Part shown: piece after piece, positions 34,200-44,100 of the stretch
Layout of the letters: each line of letters begins with the position of its first letter
Position numbering within the stretch: the first letter of the stretch is position 1
NCBI GenBank assembly: GCA_903642215.1
Contig: CAHJWG010000002.1
Coordinates: forward strand, 62,001-126,000
From: Sphingobacteriaceae bacterium
GTDB lineage: Bacteria; Bacteroidota; Bacteroidia; Sphingobacteriales; Sphingobacteriaceae
Length of the DNA: 64,000 nt
Direction of reading: 5' to 3'
Made by a program: the position numbers and the translations under genes
Notes under the pieces: generated by a model
Seen by the model: only the letters and a program-made list of their open reading frames with translations
Told to the model about the DNA's origin: nothing
Databases searched by the model: none

Positions 34200-35405
34200 A
34201 TGGATACCCGCATATTAATATTAATCTGGCAAATACTACAGCTGGTTATCGGCTATAACTTGGTTTTGCCAATGCTTTTATACATTCTTTATCCTGCTGC
34301 CCGAAATAAATTTAGGGTAAACAAAGTATGGAACCAGGTTACCGAGGCCGACTACGGTATTATCGTTACGGCGTACCAGCAAACGCATGCCCTGGCCGAA
34401 GTTGTTGCTTCACTGCTTAAACAGCACCACACCAACTTTATGATTTATATTGTGGCAGATCAGTGCGATGTTTCACAGTTAAATTTTAATCACCCTAAAG
34501 TGATTGTTTTAAGGCCGGAGGAAGCCTTGCAAAGCAACACGCGATCACACTTTTACGCGATCAACCGCTTCGTACGTCCGCATACCCGTTTAACAATTAT
34601 CGATAGCGATAACATCGTTCATCCTGCTTATTTAAGCGAGCTAAATATCTATTTTAACAAAGGTTATCAAGCAGTACAAGGCCTTCGCGCAGCAAAAAAC
34701 TTAAATACAACCTATGCCTGTTTAGATGCCGCAAGGGATATTTTTTATCACTACTATGATGGAAAACTACTGTTTAAAGCAGGTTCGTCTGCTACTTTAG
34801 CGGGTTCCGGGATGGCTTTTACAACTAAATTGTACCGGTTTTGCTTAGAAAAATTAGAGGTTAGCGGTGCCGGTTTTGATAAAGTTTTACAGGCCGAAAT
34901 TGTAAAATACCGGTTGCAAATTGCCTTTGCAAAAAGAGCAATTGTGTATGACGAAAAAACCATGCAGCCGGAGCAGCTGGTTAAACAACGTTCCCGCTGG
35001 ATCGGAACCTGGTTTAAATATTCCGGCTTAGGCTTTAAACTGATCTTACAGGGTTTTAAAAATCTGAGCAAAAATCAGCTGCTGTTCGGATTGGTGCTTT
35101 TACGTCCGCCGTTGTTTATTTTCCTGATTTTATCGGCCCTTTGTGCTTTGGCAAATTTTTGGATCAATCCGGCTTACAACTGGTTTTGGCTCGGCGGCTT
35201 TACTTCTTTTATCCTTAGTTTTTTTATCGCTTTGCTGCATTCTAAAACAGATAAACGTATTTACCGTGCGCTGTTTGGTATTCCGAAATTTATGTTTTAT
35301 CAGATTTTATCCTTGATAAAAGTTCGCGGAGCCAGCAAGCGGTCTGTCGCTACCGATCATTTTTATCATGCTGATATGGATAAGATAATGCACAACAAGT
35401 TATGA
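34200..35405 (+). CDS. Membrane GT2 glycosyltransferase (processive-type motifs)
   Basis: This 401-aa protein has an N-terminal transmembrane helix, a GT2 domain with YGIIVTAYQQTH near residue 49 and acidic motif TIIDSDNIVHP near 138, then KQRSRWIGTW near 262, which fits the QxxRW box of processive synthases such as cellulose and hyaluronan synthases. Two or three C-terminal membrane helices follow. It probably adds or polymerises sugars at the inner membrane. Its stop overlaps the start of the 45-aa gene (ATGA). Confidence 0.88.
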   Translation: MDTRILILIWQILQLVIGYNLVLPMLLYILYPAARNKFRVNKVWNQVTEADYGIIVTAYQQTHALAEVVASLLKQHHTNFMIYIVADQCDVSQLNFNHPKVIVLRPEEALQSNTRSHFYAINRFVRPHTRLTIIDSDNIVHPAYLSELNIYFNKGYQAVQGLRAAKNLNTTYACLDAARDIFYHYYDGKLLFKAGSSATLAGSGMAFTTKLYRFCLEKLEVSGAGFDKVLQAEIVKYRLQIAFAKRAIVYDEKTMQPEQLVKQRSRWIGTWFKYSGLGFKLILQGFKNLSKNQLLFGLVLLRPPLFIFLILSALCALANFWINPAYNWFWLGGFTSFILSFFIALLHSKTDKRIYRALFGIPKFMFYQILSLIKVRGASKRSVATDHFYHADMDKIMHNKL

Positions 35406-35539
35406 TATATCCGGATAAGTTTATCAAGAAACAGTTTACAAACCGGGAAAAGCCATCTAAAAATATCCCGGAACTACTGGCTACGATTTTGGCTTTTGTA
35501 AGCACTTTTATATTTTTTTTTAAAATTCTGTTTTTTTAA
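35402..35539 (+). CDS. 45-aa single-pass membrane protein in exopolysaccharide operon
   Basis: The ATG at 35402 overlaps the GT2 stop (ATGA), and the TAA at 35537-35539 directly abuts the ATG of the Wzy-like gene. The peptide has a basic N-terminal half (FIKKQFTNREK) and a C-terminal hydrophobic helix (Phe/Ile/Leu-rich). Coupling on both sides makes it very likely a translated gene. No family is recognised. It may be a small subunit of the synthase (inference). Confidence 0.75.
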   Translation: MIYPDKFIKKQFTNREKPSKNIPELLATILAFVSTFIFFFKILFF

Positions 35540-37051
35540 ATGAAAATATTGCCGTCAACGCACCCTTACCTCAACTTTGAAAAAAAAGAACAGGTTTGGA
35601 ATAGTAATTATAAAAACCCGACTTATAAGACAGGTAATATTTTAATCGCGGTTTTACTTTTGCTTGGTGCCGCTTCTGCTTTTTTAATAGCGAAAGCCGG
35701 CCTGGTTGCAGCAGCGATGATTGCGATTGTAATTGTTGGCATACCGATGTTGTATGCAGTTGTTGCTTATCCGGAAGTAGGAATTTTAGTTTTAATGATT
35801 GCCGCTTATCTATTGATGTGGGTGATTCGTTTAGGGGTTAATTTCCCTTTAGGAACCTTGATGGATGCTTTGGAAGTACTTCTTTTACTCGGCTTTTTTA
35901 TTAAACAAAAAACCAATCCCGACTGGAGTTTTATGCGTTCGCCGGTAAGTAAAATAATCCTTATCTGGATTTTTTTTAACCTGCTCGAAGCTTTAAACCC
36001 GGTTGCTGTTTCGGTAGAAGCGTGGTTGTACACCATTCGTTCTGTGGCAATTTTAACCTTATTATATTTCATTTTTGTATATCAGATCAGGTCTGTAAAA
36101 TTTATCAGGCTTATTTTAAAAGTATGGATCGGGTTAAGCCTTTTTGCCGCGGCTTATGGTTACAAACAGGAACATTTCGGCTTTTTCCCTTTTGAACAGG
36201 CGCAGCTAAACGATCCGCTGGTTATTTCTTTACTTTTTATTAATGGCGTTTGGCGCAAATTTTCTATTTTTTCTGATCCGGTAGCTTTTGCTTACAATAT
36301 GGTTATCAGCAGTTTATTTTGTATTTGCATGTTAACCGGAGCTTTTAAAACCTGGAAAAAAGTAACCTTGCTTATTTTAGCACTGTTTTTTTTACTTAAC
36401 ATGCTTTACTCCGGCACACGCGGCGCATTCGTGCTCGTTCCGGCAGCTTTAGTGTTGATAGCGGTTTTAAATTACAGTAAAAAAGTGTTGATAATCAGCA
36501 TCGCAGCCGGAATTTTAATCGGGATTATGATAATAATTCCAACCTCAAATCCTACCATTTTCCGTTTCCAGAGTGCTTTTAAACCCGCAAAAGATGCTTC
36601 CTACAATGTTCGTAAAAACAATCAAAAACGCATTCAGCCTTATATTTTAACACATCCTATCGGCGGCGGTTTAGGGGCAACAGGTGTTTGGGGACAACGT
36701 TTTGCACCAAACTCTTACCTGGCGCATTTTCCGCCGGATAGCGGTTATGTTCGTGTTGCGGTAGAAATGGGCTGGATCGGGTTATTTTTAATCTGCACCC
36801 TAATGTTTACCATATTAAAGTTAGGCGTTAAAAACTATTATCTGATTAAAGATCCGGAACTGAAATCCTACTGCCTTGCCGCAACTACCATCGTTTTTGC
36901 GCTTAACATCGGTAATTTCCCGCAGGAAGCAATCGTGCAGTTTCCAAGTAATATTTTGTTCTTTTTCGCAGCTGCTTTAATTAGTATTACCCTGCGGTTA
37001 GACCAGTCGCTTACTCAAAATTCGGCCAATGGAACAATCATTAATCACTAA
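35540..37051 (+). CDS. O-antigen ligase/polymerase family (Wzy-like) membrane protein
   Basis: This 503-aa protein has about 10-12 transmembrane helices and the Wzy_C-type region, with LYSGTRGAFVLVPAAL near residue 290, a periplasmic loop rich in charged residues (about 335-400) and a PDSGYVRVAVEMGWIG element near 405. This fits polymerases or ligases that join repeat units to a growing polysaccharide. It overlaps the next gene by 23 bp. Confidence 0.87.
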   Translation: MKILPSTHPYLNFEKKEQVWNSNYKNPTYKTGNILIAVLLLLGAASAFLIAKAGLVAAAMIAIVIVGIPMLYAVVAYPEVGILVLMIAAYLLMWVIRLGVNFPLGTLMDALEVLLLLGFFIKQKTNPDWSFMRSPVSKIILIWIFFNLLEALNPVAVSVEAWLYTIRSVAILTLLYFIFVYQIRSVKFIRLILKVWIGLSLFAAAYGYKQEHFGFFPFEQAQLNDPLVISLLFINGVWRKFSIFSDPVAFAYNMVISSLFCICMLTGAFKTWKKVTLLILALFFLLNMLYSGTRGAFVLVPAALVLIAVLNYSKKVLIISIAAGILIGIMIIIPTSNPTIFRFQSAFKPAKDASYNVRKNNQKRIQPYILTHPIGGGLGATGVWGQRFAPNSYLAHFPPDSGYVRVAVEMGWIGLFLICTLMFTILKLGVKNYYLIKDPELKSYCLAATTIVFALNIGNFPQEAIVQFPSNILFFFAAALISITLRLDQSLTQNSANGTIINH

Positions 37052-38243
37052 CCGGGATTTTATTATTGTTGGCCAGCAAGCTTGGGAAGTCGAAATCGGC
37101 AGCAACTGCAAAAATATTGCGCTGGAATTAAGCAAGCATAATCGTGTTTTATATGTAAATCCGCCGCTTAATAGGTTTACGCAGTTTAAAAACAAGTACG
37201 ATGGATTTACCAAAAGCAGTAAACAGGCCATACGCGGTAAAGAAAATAATCTCCTTCCGATTAAAAAAAACTTGTGGAACCTGTATCCTGATTGCGTGAT
37301 GGAATCCATCAACTGGGTAAAAAATCATTTTTTGTTTGATACGGTAAACAAATGGAACAATATCCGCTACGCGAAATCTATTTTAAAAGCGGTAGAAATA
37401 CTGAATTTCAAAAATTATATCTTGTTTAACGACAATGATATTTTTAGATGTTTTTACCTGATTAACCTACTGAAACCGGTAACGGGCATTTACTATTCAA
37501 GGGATTATTTGCTGGGCGTGGATTACTGGAAATACCATGGCAAATACCTGGAACCTAAACTAATCAAAAAAAATGATATATGTGTATCAAACTCCTCATA
37601 CTTAACTGATTATTGTAAAAAATATAACCCGAAATCATACTTTGTCGGCCAGGGATGCGACTTGGAATTGTACACAGATTTTGCGAAAGAACCCGCTACA
37701 GGAAGTAAGCCAAAAAAAATCACCATCGGATATTCCGGCGCGTTGTTAAGTTTGAGATTAGATATTGATATGCTTTTGTTTGCCGCAAAATCCAAACCCG
37801 AGTGGGATTTTGTTTTGGTAGGGCCGGAGGACAATGATTTCCTGCAAAGTGAATTACACCAGTTAAAAAATGTAATTTTTTTAGGCTTAAAAGAAGTATC
37901 AGAATTACCGCAGTACATTGATGCGATGGATGTTTGCATTAATCCGCAGTTGATAAACGAAACTACGGTTGGCAATTATCCGCGTAAAATAGACGAATAT
38001 TTAGCATTAGGCAAACCCGTTGTGGCTGTAAAAACAGAAGCAATGGATATGTTTAAAGCGCATATTTATCTGGCCGAAAACCGGGAAATGTTTTTGCAGC
38101 AGATCAGCCGGGCACTGGCAGAAGATACTGCCGAAAAACAGCAGGAACGCAAAAACTTTGCTTTGTCGCACAGTTGGGAAAACTCTATCCAAAAGGTTTA
38201 CAATGCCATAAATGATTTTGAAAAAGAACTGATAAGCACGTGA
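37029..38243 (+). CDS. GT1-like glycosyltransferase
   Basis: This 404-aa protein has a GT-B fold pattern. The N-terminal half has VGQQAWEVEIGSNCKN, and the C-terminal nucleotide-sugar domain has ITIGYSGALLS near residue 235 and GNYPRKIDEYLALGKPVVA near 318, where Glu and the glycine loop match the EX7E-type region. It is in the same family as the next gene. A motif A copy lies inside (37888-37899), read as LKEVSE. The acceptor is unknown. Confidence 0.83.
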   Translation: MEQSLITNRDFIIVGQQAWEVEIGSNCKNIALELSKHNRVLYVNPPLNRFTQFKNKYDGFTKSSKQAIRGKENNLLPIKKNLWNLYPDCVMESINWVKNHFLFDTVNKWNNIRYAKSILKAVEILNFKNYILFNDNDIFRCFYLINLLKPVTGIYYSRDYLLGVDYWKYHGKYLEPKLIKKNDICVSNSSYLTDYCKKYNPKSYFVGQGCDLELYTDFAKEPATGSKPKKITIGYSGALLSLRLDIDMLLFAAKSKPEWDFVLVGPEDNDFLQSELHQLKNVIFLGLKEVSELPQYIDAMDVCINPQLINETTVGNYPRKIDEYLALGKPVVAVKTEAMDMFKAHIYLAENREMFLQQISRALAEDTAEKQQERKNFALSHSWENSIQKVYNAINDFEKELIST

Positions 38244-39466
38244 TTTATACTGATAAAAGAAGCATCCTTTCCGGAGAAACCATTGTGGTTCTGGCTTTGT
38301 CGCGCTATGATAGTACCATCCAGTCAACCAGTTACACTATTGCGCAGGAATTAGCCAAAAATAATCAGGTTTATTATGTGGATAATCCTTACACCGTTAA
38401 CGAATATTTCCGGTTGAAAAAAACGGCAGCTTATATCCGCAGGAAACCCTTGTTTTCTCATTTTGCCAACGGTTTACTTGATTTAGGGAACCCATCCTTA
38501 AAGATTATAATAACGCCGGTTATCCTTTCGCTTCACTTTTTACCGGAAGGAAAATTGTACCGTTTACTTTTAAAAGTGAATGAAGCAATTATCAGAAAGC
38601 GGATTAAAAAAGTGCTTTCCAACGAAAAAATTTCCCGTTTTATTTATATTAATTCGGCCAACTTTCATTTTCCGAACCTGATCAAAAGCTTTAGGCCGAT
38701 CCTGAAAGTGTACCATTGTGTTGATCCTGTTTTTACCCGTTTTGACAGCAAACATGGTTTGGTTTCGGAGCCGCAGCTGCTTCAAAATACAGATCTGGTA
38801 ATTTGTACCAGTAAGCAGTTGCAGGAAGAAAAAAAAATTACTCATCCAAATTCGCACTTCATTGCAAACGCTGCCGACATTACGCATAGCAGCAAAGCAC
38901 TGGATGAAAATTTGCCGATCCATCCCGCTTTAAAACATTTAAAAAAGCCGGTTATCGGTTATTTCGGCAGCATTGAACGCCGCATCGATTATACCTTGCT
39001 AAAAGAAGTAGTGGAAAATAACCGGGACAAAAGCTTTGTTTTTGCCGGGCCGATAATTCCGGTTGATGTGCCGGGATGGTTTTTTAATCAGCCTAATTTA
39101 CATTTAACCGGCGCTTTGCCTTACGAAGAAATGCCGGGTTTAATAAAAGGATTTGACGTGGCGATGATTCCGTTTAAAAAAGACGAAGTGAGCCGAACCA
39201 TTTTTCCGTTAAAATTATTTGAATATTTGGGTGCCGGAAAGCCGATTGTGGCCATCAATTTTAATCCGGATTTACAAGATTTTACAAAAGATATGGTTTC
39301 TTTTTGTGAAGACGGAGCCGGATTTTCAAAAGCGATAGAACAGGAACTGGCTTCAAATTCTCCTCAGAAAATAAAAAAACGCATTGCTGTTGCCGCAGAT
39401 AATACCTGGCTAAAAAGAGCACAGGAAATTTCTGAACTACTGGCCGAACAAATAAAAAGCTGCTAA
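38240..39466 (+). CDS. GT1-like glycosyltransferase
   Basis: This 408-aa protein starts with GTG at 38240 overlapping the previous TGA (GTGA). Its first residues, MIYTDKRSIL, are written by a motif A copy (38254-38265). It has the same GT-B layout as the preceding gene (KPVIGYFGSIERRID near 235, FPLKLFEYLGAGKPIVAIN near 319). It is the last gene of the operon and is followed by a terminator. Confidence 0.83.
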   Translation: MIYTDKRSILSGETIVVLALSRYDSTIQSTSYTIAQELAKNNQVYYVDNPYTVNEYFRLKKTAAYIRRKPLFSHFANGLLDLGNPSLKIIITPVILSLHFLPEGKLYRLLLKVNEAIIRKRIKKVLSNEKISRFIYINSANFHFPNLIKSFRPILKVYHCVDPVFTRFDSKHGLVSEPQLLQNTDLVICTSKQLQEEKKITHPNSHFIANAADITHSSKALDENLPIHPALKHLKKPVIGYFGSIERRIDYTLLKEVVENNRDKSFVFAGPIIPVDVPGWFFNQPNLHLTGALPYEEMPGLIKGFDVAMIPFKKDEVSRTIFPLKLFEYLGAGKPIVAINFNPDLQDFTKDMVSFCEDGAGFSKAIEQELASNSPQKIKKRIAVAADNTWLKRAQEISELLAEQIKSC

Positions 39467-39488
39467 ACCAAAGGCTTAACAGCTTTTT
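39454..39488. terminator. Terminator of the exopolysaccharide operon
   Basis: AAAAAGCTG (39454-39462) pairs with CAGCTTTTT (39480-39488). The T run follows on the plus strand. It overlaps the end of the last glycosyltransferase gene. Confidence 0.7.
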
Positions 39489-39502
39489 TTACCAGGAAAT
39501 AT

Positions 39503-40420
39503 TTATTTTTTACCGGATAATTTTAGTGCCAGGCTAATCTCGAAATCGCCGTTGGTATAATTGCTGATGGCAGAAGTTTCGGTTGTGTAGAACGCAAGGA
39601 TCGAATAAGAATTTTTGTTTAACCCAAAGCCGAGCGTGGTGCTTTTGGTAGAATGATACATGCCCTGTATAGAAAGCTGGTTGTTGGCCAGCATTAAATT
39701 TGCGCCGGCATCCATAATATTGGTATATCCTTTTACACCGCGAAATGCAACTTTAGGCTCCAGCGAAATTGTGTTGATGTTTTCACCAAAATCAAAACGG
39801 TAACTAACTGCCGAAAAATACAAAGATCTGTCAATCGTGTAATTGTTGTTATCCTTGTTAAAAATGGTTCTCAAATTTGGCAAAGCAGCCTGAATGGTTA
39901 AACTGTTGCTGGTATAAGATGTACCAAAATCGCCATCCAAATAATTTTGGCGGGCATTATATCTCGCTAAAGATAAATCGCTCTGATCGCCCACAACCTG
40001 TTCCAGCGGCACGCGCTGGCTCAAAACGCCGGCAGATAATCCGAAGTTAAGCTTCTGGTTTTCCTCGCCTAAAGGAATATGGTAAGCATAAGTAGCCACA
40101 GCGCGTGTTGACCGCAGCAAACCTGACTGATCATTATAAAAATTTACACCGAACGCGGCGCGGTTAACCAGATACTCTGCCGAAGCAGCCTGCGTTGCCG
40201 GCGCACCCGGGATACTGCTCCATTGTTTACGCAAACTCAGGTTGATATTCAGGCCGTCATTTATACCAGCCATCGCCGGGTTAAACAGGTATTGGTTTTG
40301 AAAGTATTGCGTGGCCATCGGGTTAAGCTGCGCTTTTACAGTTGTTTGCAGGATGGTAAGTGTTAAAAACATTACAGCGGCAATGCTTCTTTTATGACAT
40401 AAAAATTTAGTTGGATACAT
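39503..40420 (-). CDS. PorP/SprF family type IX secretion membrane protein
   Basis: This 305-aa protein has a signal peptide (after MYPTKFLCHKRSI, ending TTVKA) and the PorP/SprF hallmark LNPMATQYFQNQYLFNPAMA (starting near residue 32) with AGINDGLNINLSLRKQWS after it. The rest alternates like an outer-membrane barrel. PorP/SprF proteins help secrete or attach specific T9SS cargo, so the CHU_C-tailed proteins encoded just upstream are its likely partners. The first 13 residues are shared with the next gene upstream. Confidence 0.92.
   Translation of the reverse strand: MYPTKFLCHKRSIAAVMFLTLTILQTTVKAQLNPMATQYFQNQYLFNPAMAGINDGLNINLSLRKQWSSIPGAPATQAASAEYLVNRAAFGVNFYNDQSGLLRSTRAVATYAYHIPLGEENQKLNFGLSAGVLSQRVPLEQVVGDQSDLSLARYNARQNYLDGDFGTSYTSNSLTIQAALPNLRTIFNKDNNNYTIDRSLYFSAVSYRFDFGENINTISLEPKVAFRGVKGYTNIMDAGANLMLANNQLSIQGMYHSTKSTTLGFGLNKNSYSILAFYTTETSAISNYTNGDFEISLALKLSGKK
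40383..40394 (-). repeat. Dispersed motif A copy inside a signal peptide coding region
   Basis: On the minus strand it reads CATAAAAGAAGCAT, encoding HKRSI in the PorP/SprF signal peptide. Confidence 0.8.
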
Positions 40421-40445
40421 TTTTCGTTTTTCTTTTTTGTGAAGA

Positions 40446-41153
40446 TTAATTTCTGATGACGGTAATAAAACCTTTAAAAACCAGGTCTAAACCTTCGCCA
40501 AAATCAACCACATAATAATAAGTTCCCTGTGCAAGCGGGCCGTTGTTGTAAGTGCCGCCCCAATCATTGGTATAACCCTGTTTGCTATAAATTACGTTGC
40601 CGGATTTGTCCGTCACCTTGACCGAATTATTCGGATACTGCTCTATGTTTTTAATCACCCAGGTATCATTCCGGCCGTCGCCGTTTGGCGTAATGATGTT
40701 ATTGGCATCCAAACGGGCATTGTTAAAATTTTGGTGATGCGCTACAATACTGCCTTTTAAAGCGATAATCTTACTGTCTGCACCAAAGCTGATGCTGGTA
40801 ATACTATCGGCATAATTGCCCATAACTGTGGGGTTAAATTTTACATAAACAGTTTGGTTTGCTGCCAGTTCGGTGGTATCGTAAGTAAGTATTGAGTTGT
40901 AAATCACGCTGTCTTTTGAAATAGAAAAAGGAGGATTGGTGCTTACCGTAACTGCCCCGGCCAGATTGCTGCCGCGTATGGTAAAAGTTTGAGCGGCAGA
41001 ATTAGTGTAGGTTTTTTGCACGGTAAAATTAAGGCTCGCCGCCGGTATTGTTTGACTGTAAGTTAGGTTGGTAATTAAACTTGTTAGGATAACAGCCATA
41101 AAAGTTATCAGGATGATGCTTCTTTTATGGCATAAAAATTTGGTCGGATACAC
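40446..41153 (-). CDS. T9SS-secreted protein with gliding motility-associated C-terminal domain
   Basis: This 235-aa protein starts with GTG (MYPTKFLCHKRSI), followed by a signal peptide ending LTYSQ. The middle has one Ig-like domain (LNFTVQKTYTNSAAQTF, KFNPTVMGNYA). The C-terminal 90 residues are a CHU_C type B signal: NIITPNGDGRNDTW, VKVTDKSGNVIYSKQGY, AQGTYYYVVDFG. This targets the protein through type IX secretion. No enzymatic domain is seen. It may be a cut-down paralogue of the large upstream gene product. Confidence 0.9.
   Translation of the reverse strand: MYPTKFLCHKRSIILITFMAVILTSLITNLTYSQTIPAASLNFTVQKTYTNSAAQTFTIRGSNLAGAVTVSTNPPFSISKDSVIYNSILTYDTTELAANQTVYVKFNPTVMGNYADSITSISFGADSKIIALKGSIVAHHQNFNNARLDANNIITPNGDGRNDTWVIKNIEQYPNNSVKVTDKSGNVIYSKQGYTNDWGGTYNNGPLAQGTYYYVVDFGEGLDLVFKGFITVIRN
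41116..41127 (-). repeat. Dispersed motif A copy inside a signal peptide coding region
   Basis: Same position and frame (HKRSI) as the copy in the PorP/SprF gene 0.7 kb away. The flanking 20-25 bp are also nearly identical. Confidence 0.8.
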
Positions 41154-41179
41154 GCTTTGCTGGTCTTGTTTAAAAAAAT

Positions 41180-44100
41180 TTAATTTCTGATGATGGTAAT
41201 GTAACCTTTAAAAACTCCTAAACCGGCACCGAAATCAACCACATAATAATACGTGCCCTGAGAAAGCGGATTGTTATTGTAAGTGCCGTTCCAGTCGTTG
41301 GCATAACCTTGTTTCTGGTAAACCACGCGGCCGGCTTTATCAAATACTTTCACGGTGTTGTTTGGGTAATAATCAATGTTTTTAATTACCCAGGTATCAT
41401 TTTTCCCATCGCCGTTTGGCGTGATGATATTGTTAGCAGTTAGCTGATAATCATCCCGAACGGTTACGGTTATGGTTTGGTCTGTTGTACATCCGGCAGC
41501 ATTAGTTGCCGTAACCTTATAAGTAGTTGTAGTTTTCGGGCGAACGATTAAAGTGGCGGTAGCTTGTCCGCTGACTACATCTGTTGCGCCCGGCCAGTTG
41601 TAGGATTGGCCGCCGGTTGCGGTTAAGTTTACAATTGTGCCTTTGGAAACCTCCGTGCTTTGATTACTGCTGATGGAAACGTTGGGCAAAGCATTTACCT
41701 GGATATTAAAAGTTTGGGTAAAAGTATCATTACCGCCGTTTGCCGTGCCACCGTTATCTTTTACGGTAATTGTAACGGTTGCCAAACCAGAAGTATTACT
41801 GCCGATATGATAGTTAATTGTTCCGGTTCCGTTGCTGCCCTGTACGATAGATAGCTGATCAATCAAAGCTGTATTAGACGACGAAACGGAAAGGGTAGTA
41901 GTTTGTCCGCTTTCCGGCCCGGCCGTAATCCCGCTTAAAGCAACGGTTTGTAAGTTGTTAGAATAACAAAGCGTTTGGCTGGCAACCAAATTTAAAGTCG
42001 GCGGCACATTACCAAAAGCGTAACGCGTTAAAACCGGATAATGGTCGGTTGTGGTATTGCCGTAATTGGCTACCAAACCGGCCACACTATTTAAAACTTC
42101 TGCCGTGCCGTTTACATAAAACGTGTTCATGGTTTTAGAAACGATCACGTTATCGATCACGCTGCTGTAACTTACGGTAGATTTTTTTCCGGCGATACTC
42201 AGCGGTAAAGTCAAAGGAAAATAATTTGCAGGATCATTGGTAAAAGAACTGTAAGAAGTAACCGGCGGCGTAATCCCGGCAGTAACCGTTTGATTTAAAT
42301 CATCGTTAAAATCACCCAAAATCACGAAATTTTTTCCGGGATAATTAGCATCCAGCACCGCTTTCAAATCATCGGCACCGCTTTTCCTGCGTTGATAAGC
42401 CGTTAAAGTAGGGCTGGTATTTGCTTTGGCATGAATGAGTACGAAGGTTACGTGCTTGGTTACGCCGTTTAAAGTTACATCGGCGTCCATTACGTAAGGA
42501 AACCGGCCGCCCGACCAATAGTTAAAATCCGGCAGGTTCTGCGCTTCTGTACTACGTAAAAAATCAGAAATTTTTACATTTGAAAACATCGCTGTTTTGT
42601 AAACGAAAGCGAGTTTCTGTGCGCCTGCATAATCCGGATCGGAAGCGTTATCCGCATAAGAACCAAAATCAGAAACTACCATACTGTAACCGGGCATCGA
42701 ACTTACAACCCTTTGTAAACGCGCAATATCTACCACTTCCAGCAAGCCAAAAACATCTGCCTTAACGTTACTTAAAATAGTTTTGATGTTGGCTTCCTGC
42801 TGGTTTTTATCTGTTGGGCCGAGGCCGGCTGCAGTGCTGCCAAACCACTCGATGTTGTAGTTTACAACTTCTAAAGTATTATCCGGATTATACGTATTAC
42901 CGGTAACCGGGATAGTAATATTGGCAACATCCTGCGAAGTGATACTGATATTTCCGGTATAATTGGCCAGTGCCTGCAAAGGATTGAACTTTACCGTAAC
43001 CGCTTTGGTACTGCCAGATGCTTCGTTTACCGTATAATTTACGGTGCTGCCAAAAGTAGTTCCGTCTTTTGATAAGGTATAAGCCGGATTATCAGAAGTG
43101 AGCGTAACACTTCCCGTTAGGTTACTAAAAGAAGTATTAAAACTTTGGGTTGCCGAAGTATTTTGGGCCTGATAAGCAAAAGAAACGCTGGTTGGATTGG
43201 TAAAAATTGCCGGCGGCGGTGCCACCGGCGAATTCAGTAAATTGATGTCGTCTAAAGTCCAGCGTGCACCATCTTCTGTGGTCGAATTATAAACAAAAGC
43301 AATATAAACACCGGCTCTTTTGTATGCCGAAAGATCAATATTTTTAGTTTGTGTCCAGGTATCGGAAGCCTGATTTGGGAAAGGTGCATCAATATCCGTC
43401 CAGGTGGCCAAAGCCGGATTGCCCGAACCTGTATAATTGGTAGAAATCCTCAGCTTTAAAATTGTACCGTTAAAAGCAGTACGGCTCCAAAAAGAAAACA
43501 AGGGATAATTGAAGCCCGTCATGTTTAAAGCAGGGGAAATCAGCCAGTCTTCATTGGTATTGTTGGTGCTGTTGGCGTAACCGTTAATCTGCACGCCGTT
43601 CGGAAAAGCGGTTGCACCTGTTGGTGCGTTCGGGTCTCGGCCGAATGTGGTACAGCCCCAAATCTGCGCGCCGGTTACGTTATATTGTGTCCAGCCATCC
43701 GAAATTGCAGCTGTTCCGGTACAATTATCAAAGTTGTAAACCAGGTTATTCGGGTCAACAGCGGTTCCGGTTAAGGTTAATATTTTATTGGCCGAGCCAA
43801 CGCTTGTATTGGTAATCGTCCCACTAAAATTTCCGGCGACTGTCGGGTTAAACTTTACATACACTGTTTTTGCAGATGCCAGTTCTGCTGCGGTATAATT
43901 AGCTGTGGTTGAATAGGTAACGTTATCTTTTGATATGGTAAACGGAGCATTGGTAGTAATGGTGCTGTTGCCGGTGAGGTTGCTGCCGGTTAGCGTGTAA
44001 GTTTGGGCAGTAGAAGAAGTATTGATATTTTGCGCAGTAAAATTTAACGCAGTTGGCGTAATATTTAATGTTGGCGTGCCGGTTGGTGTATCTGTCCAGG

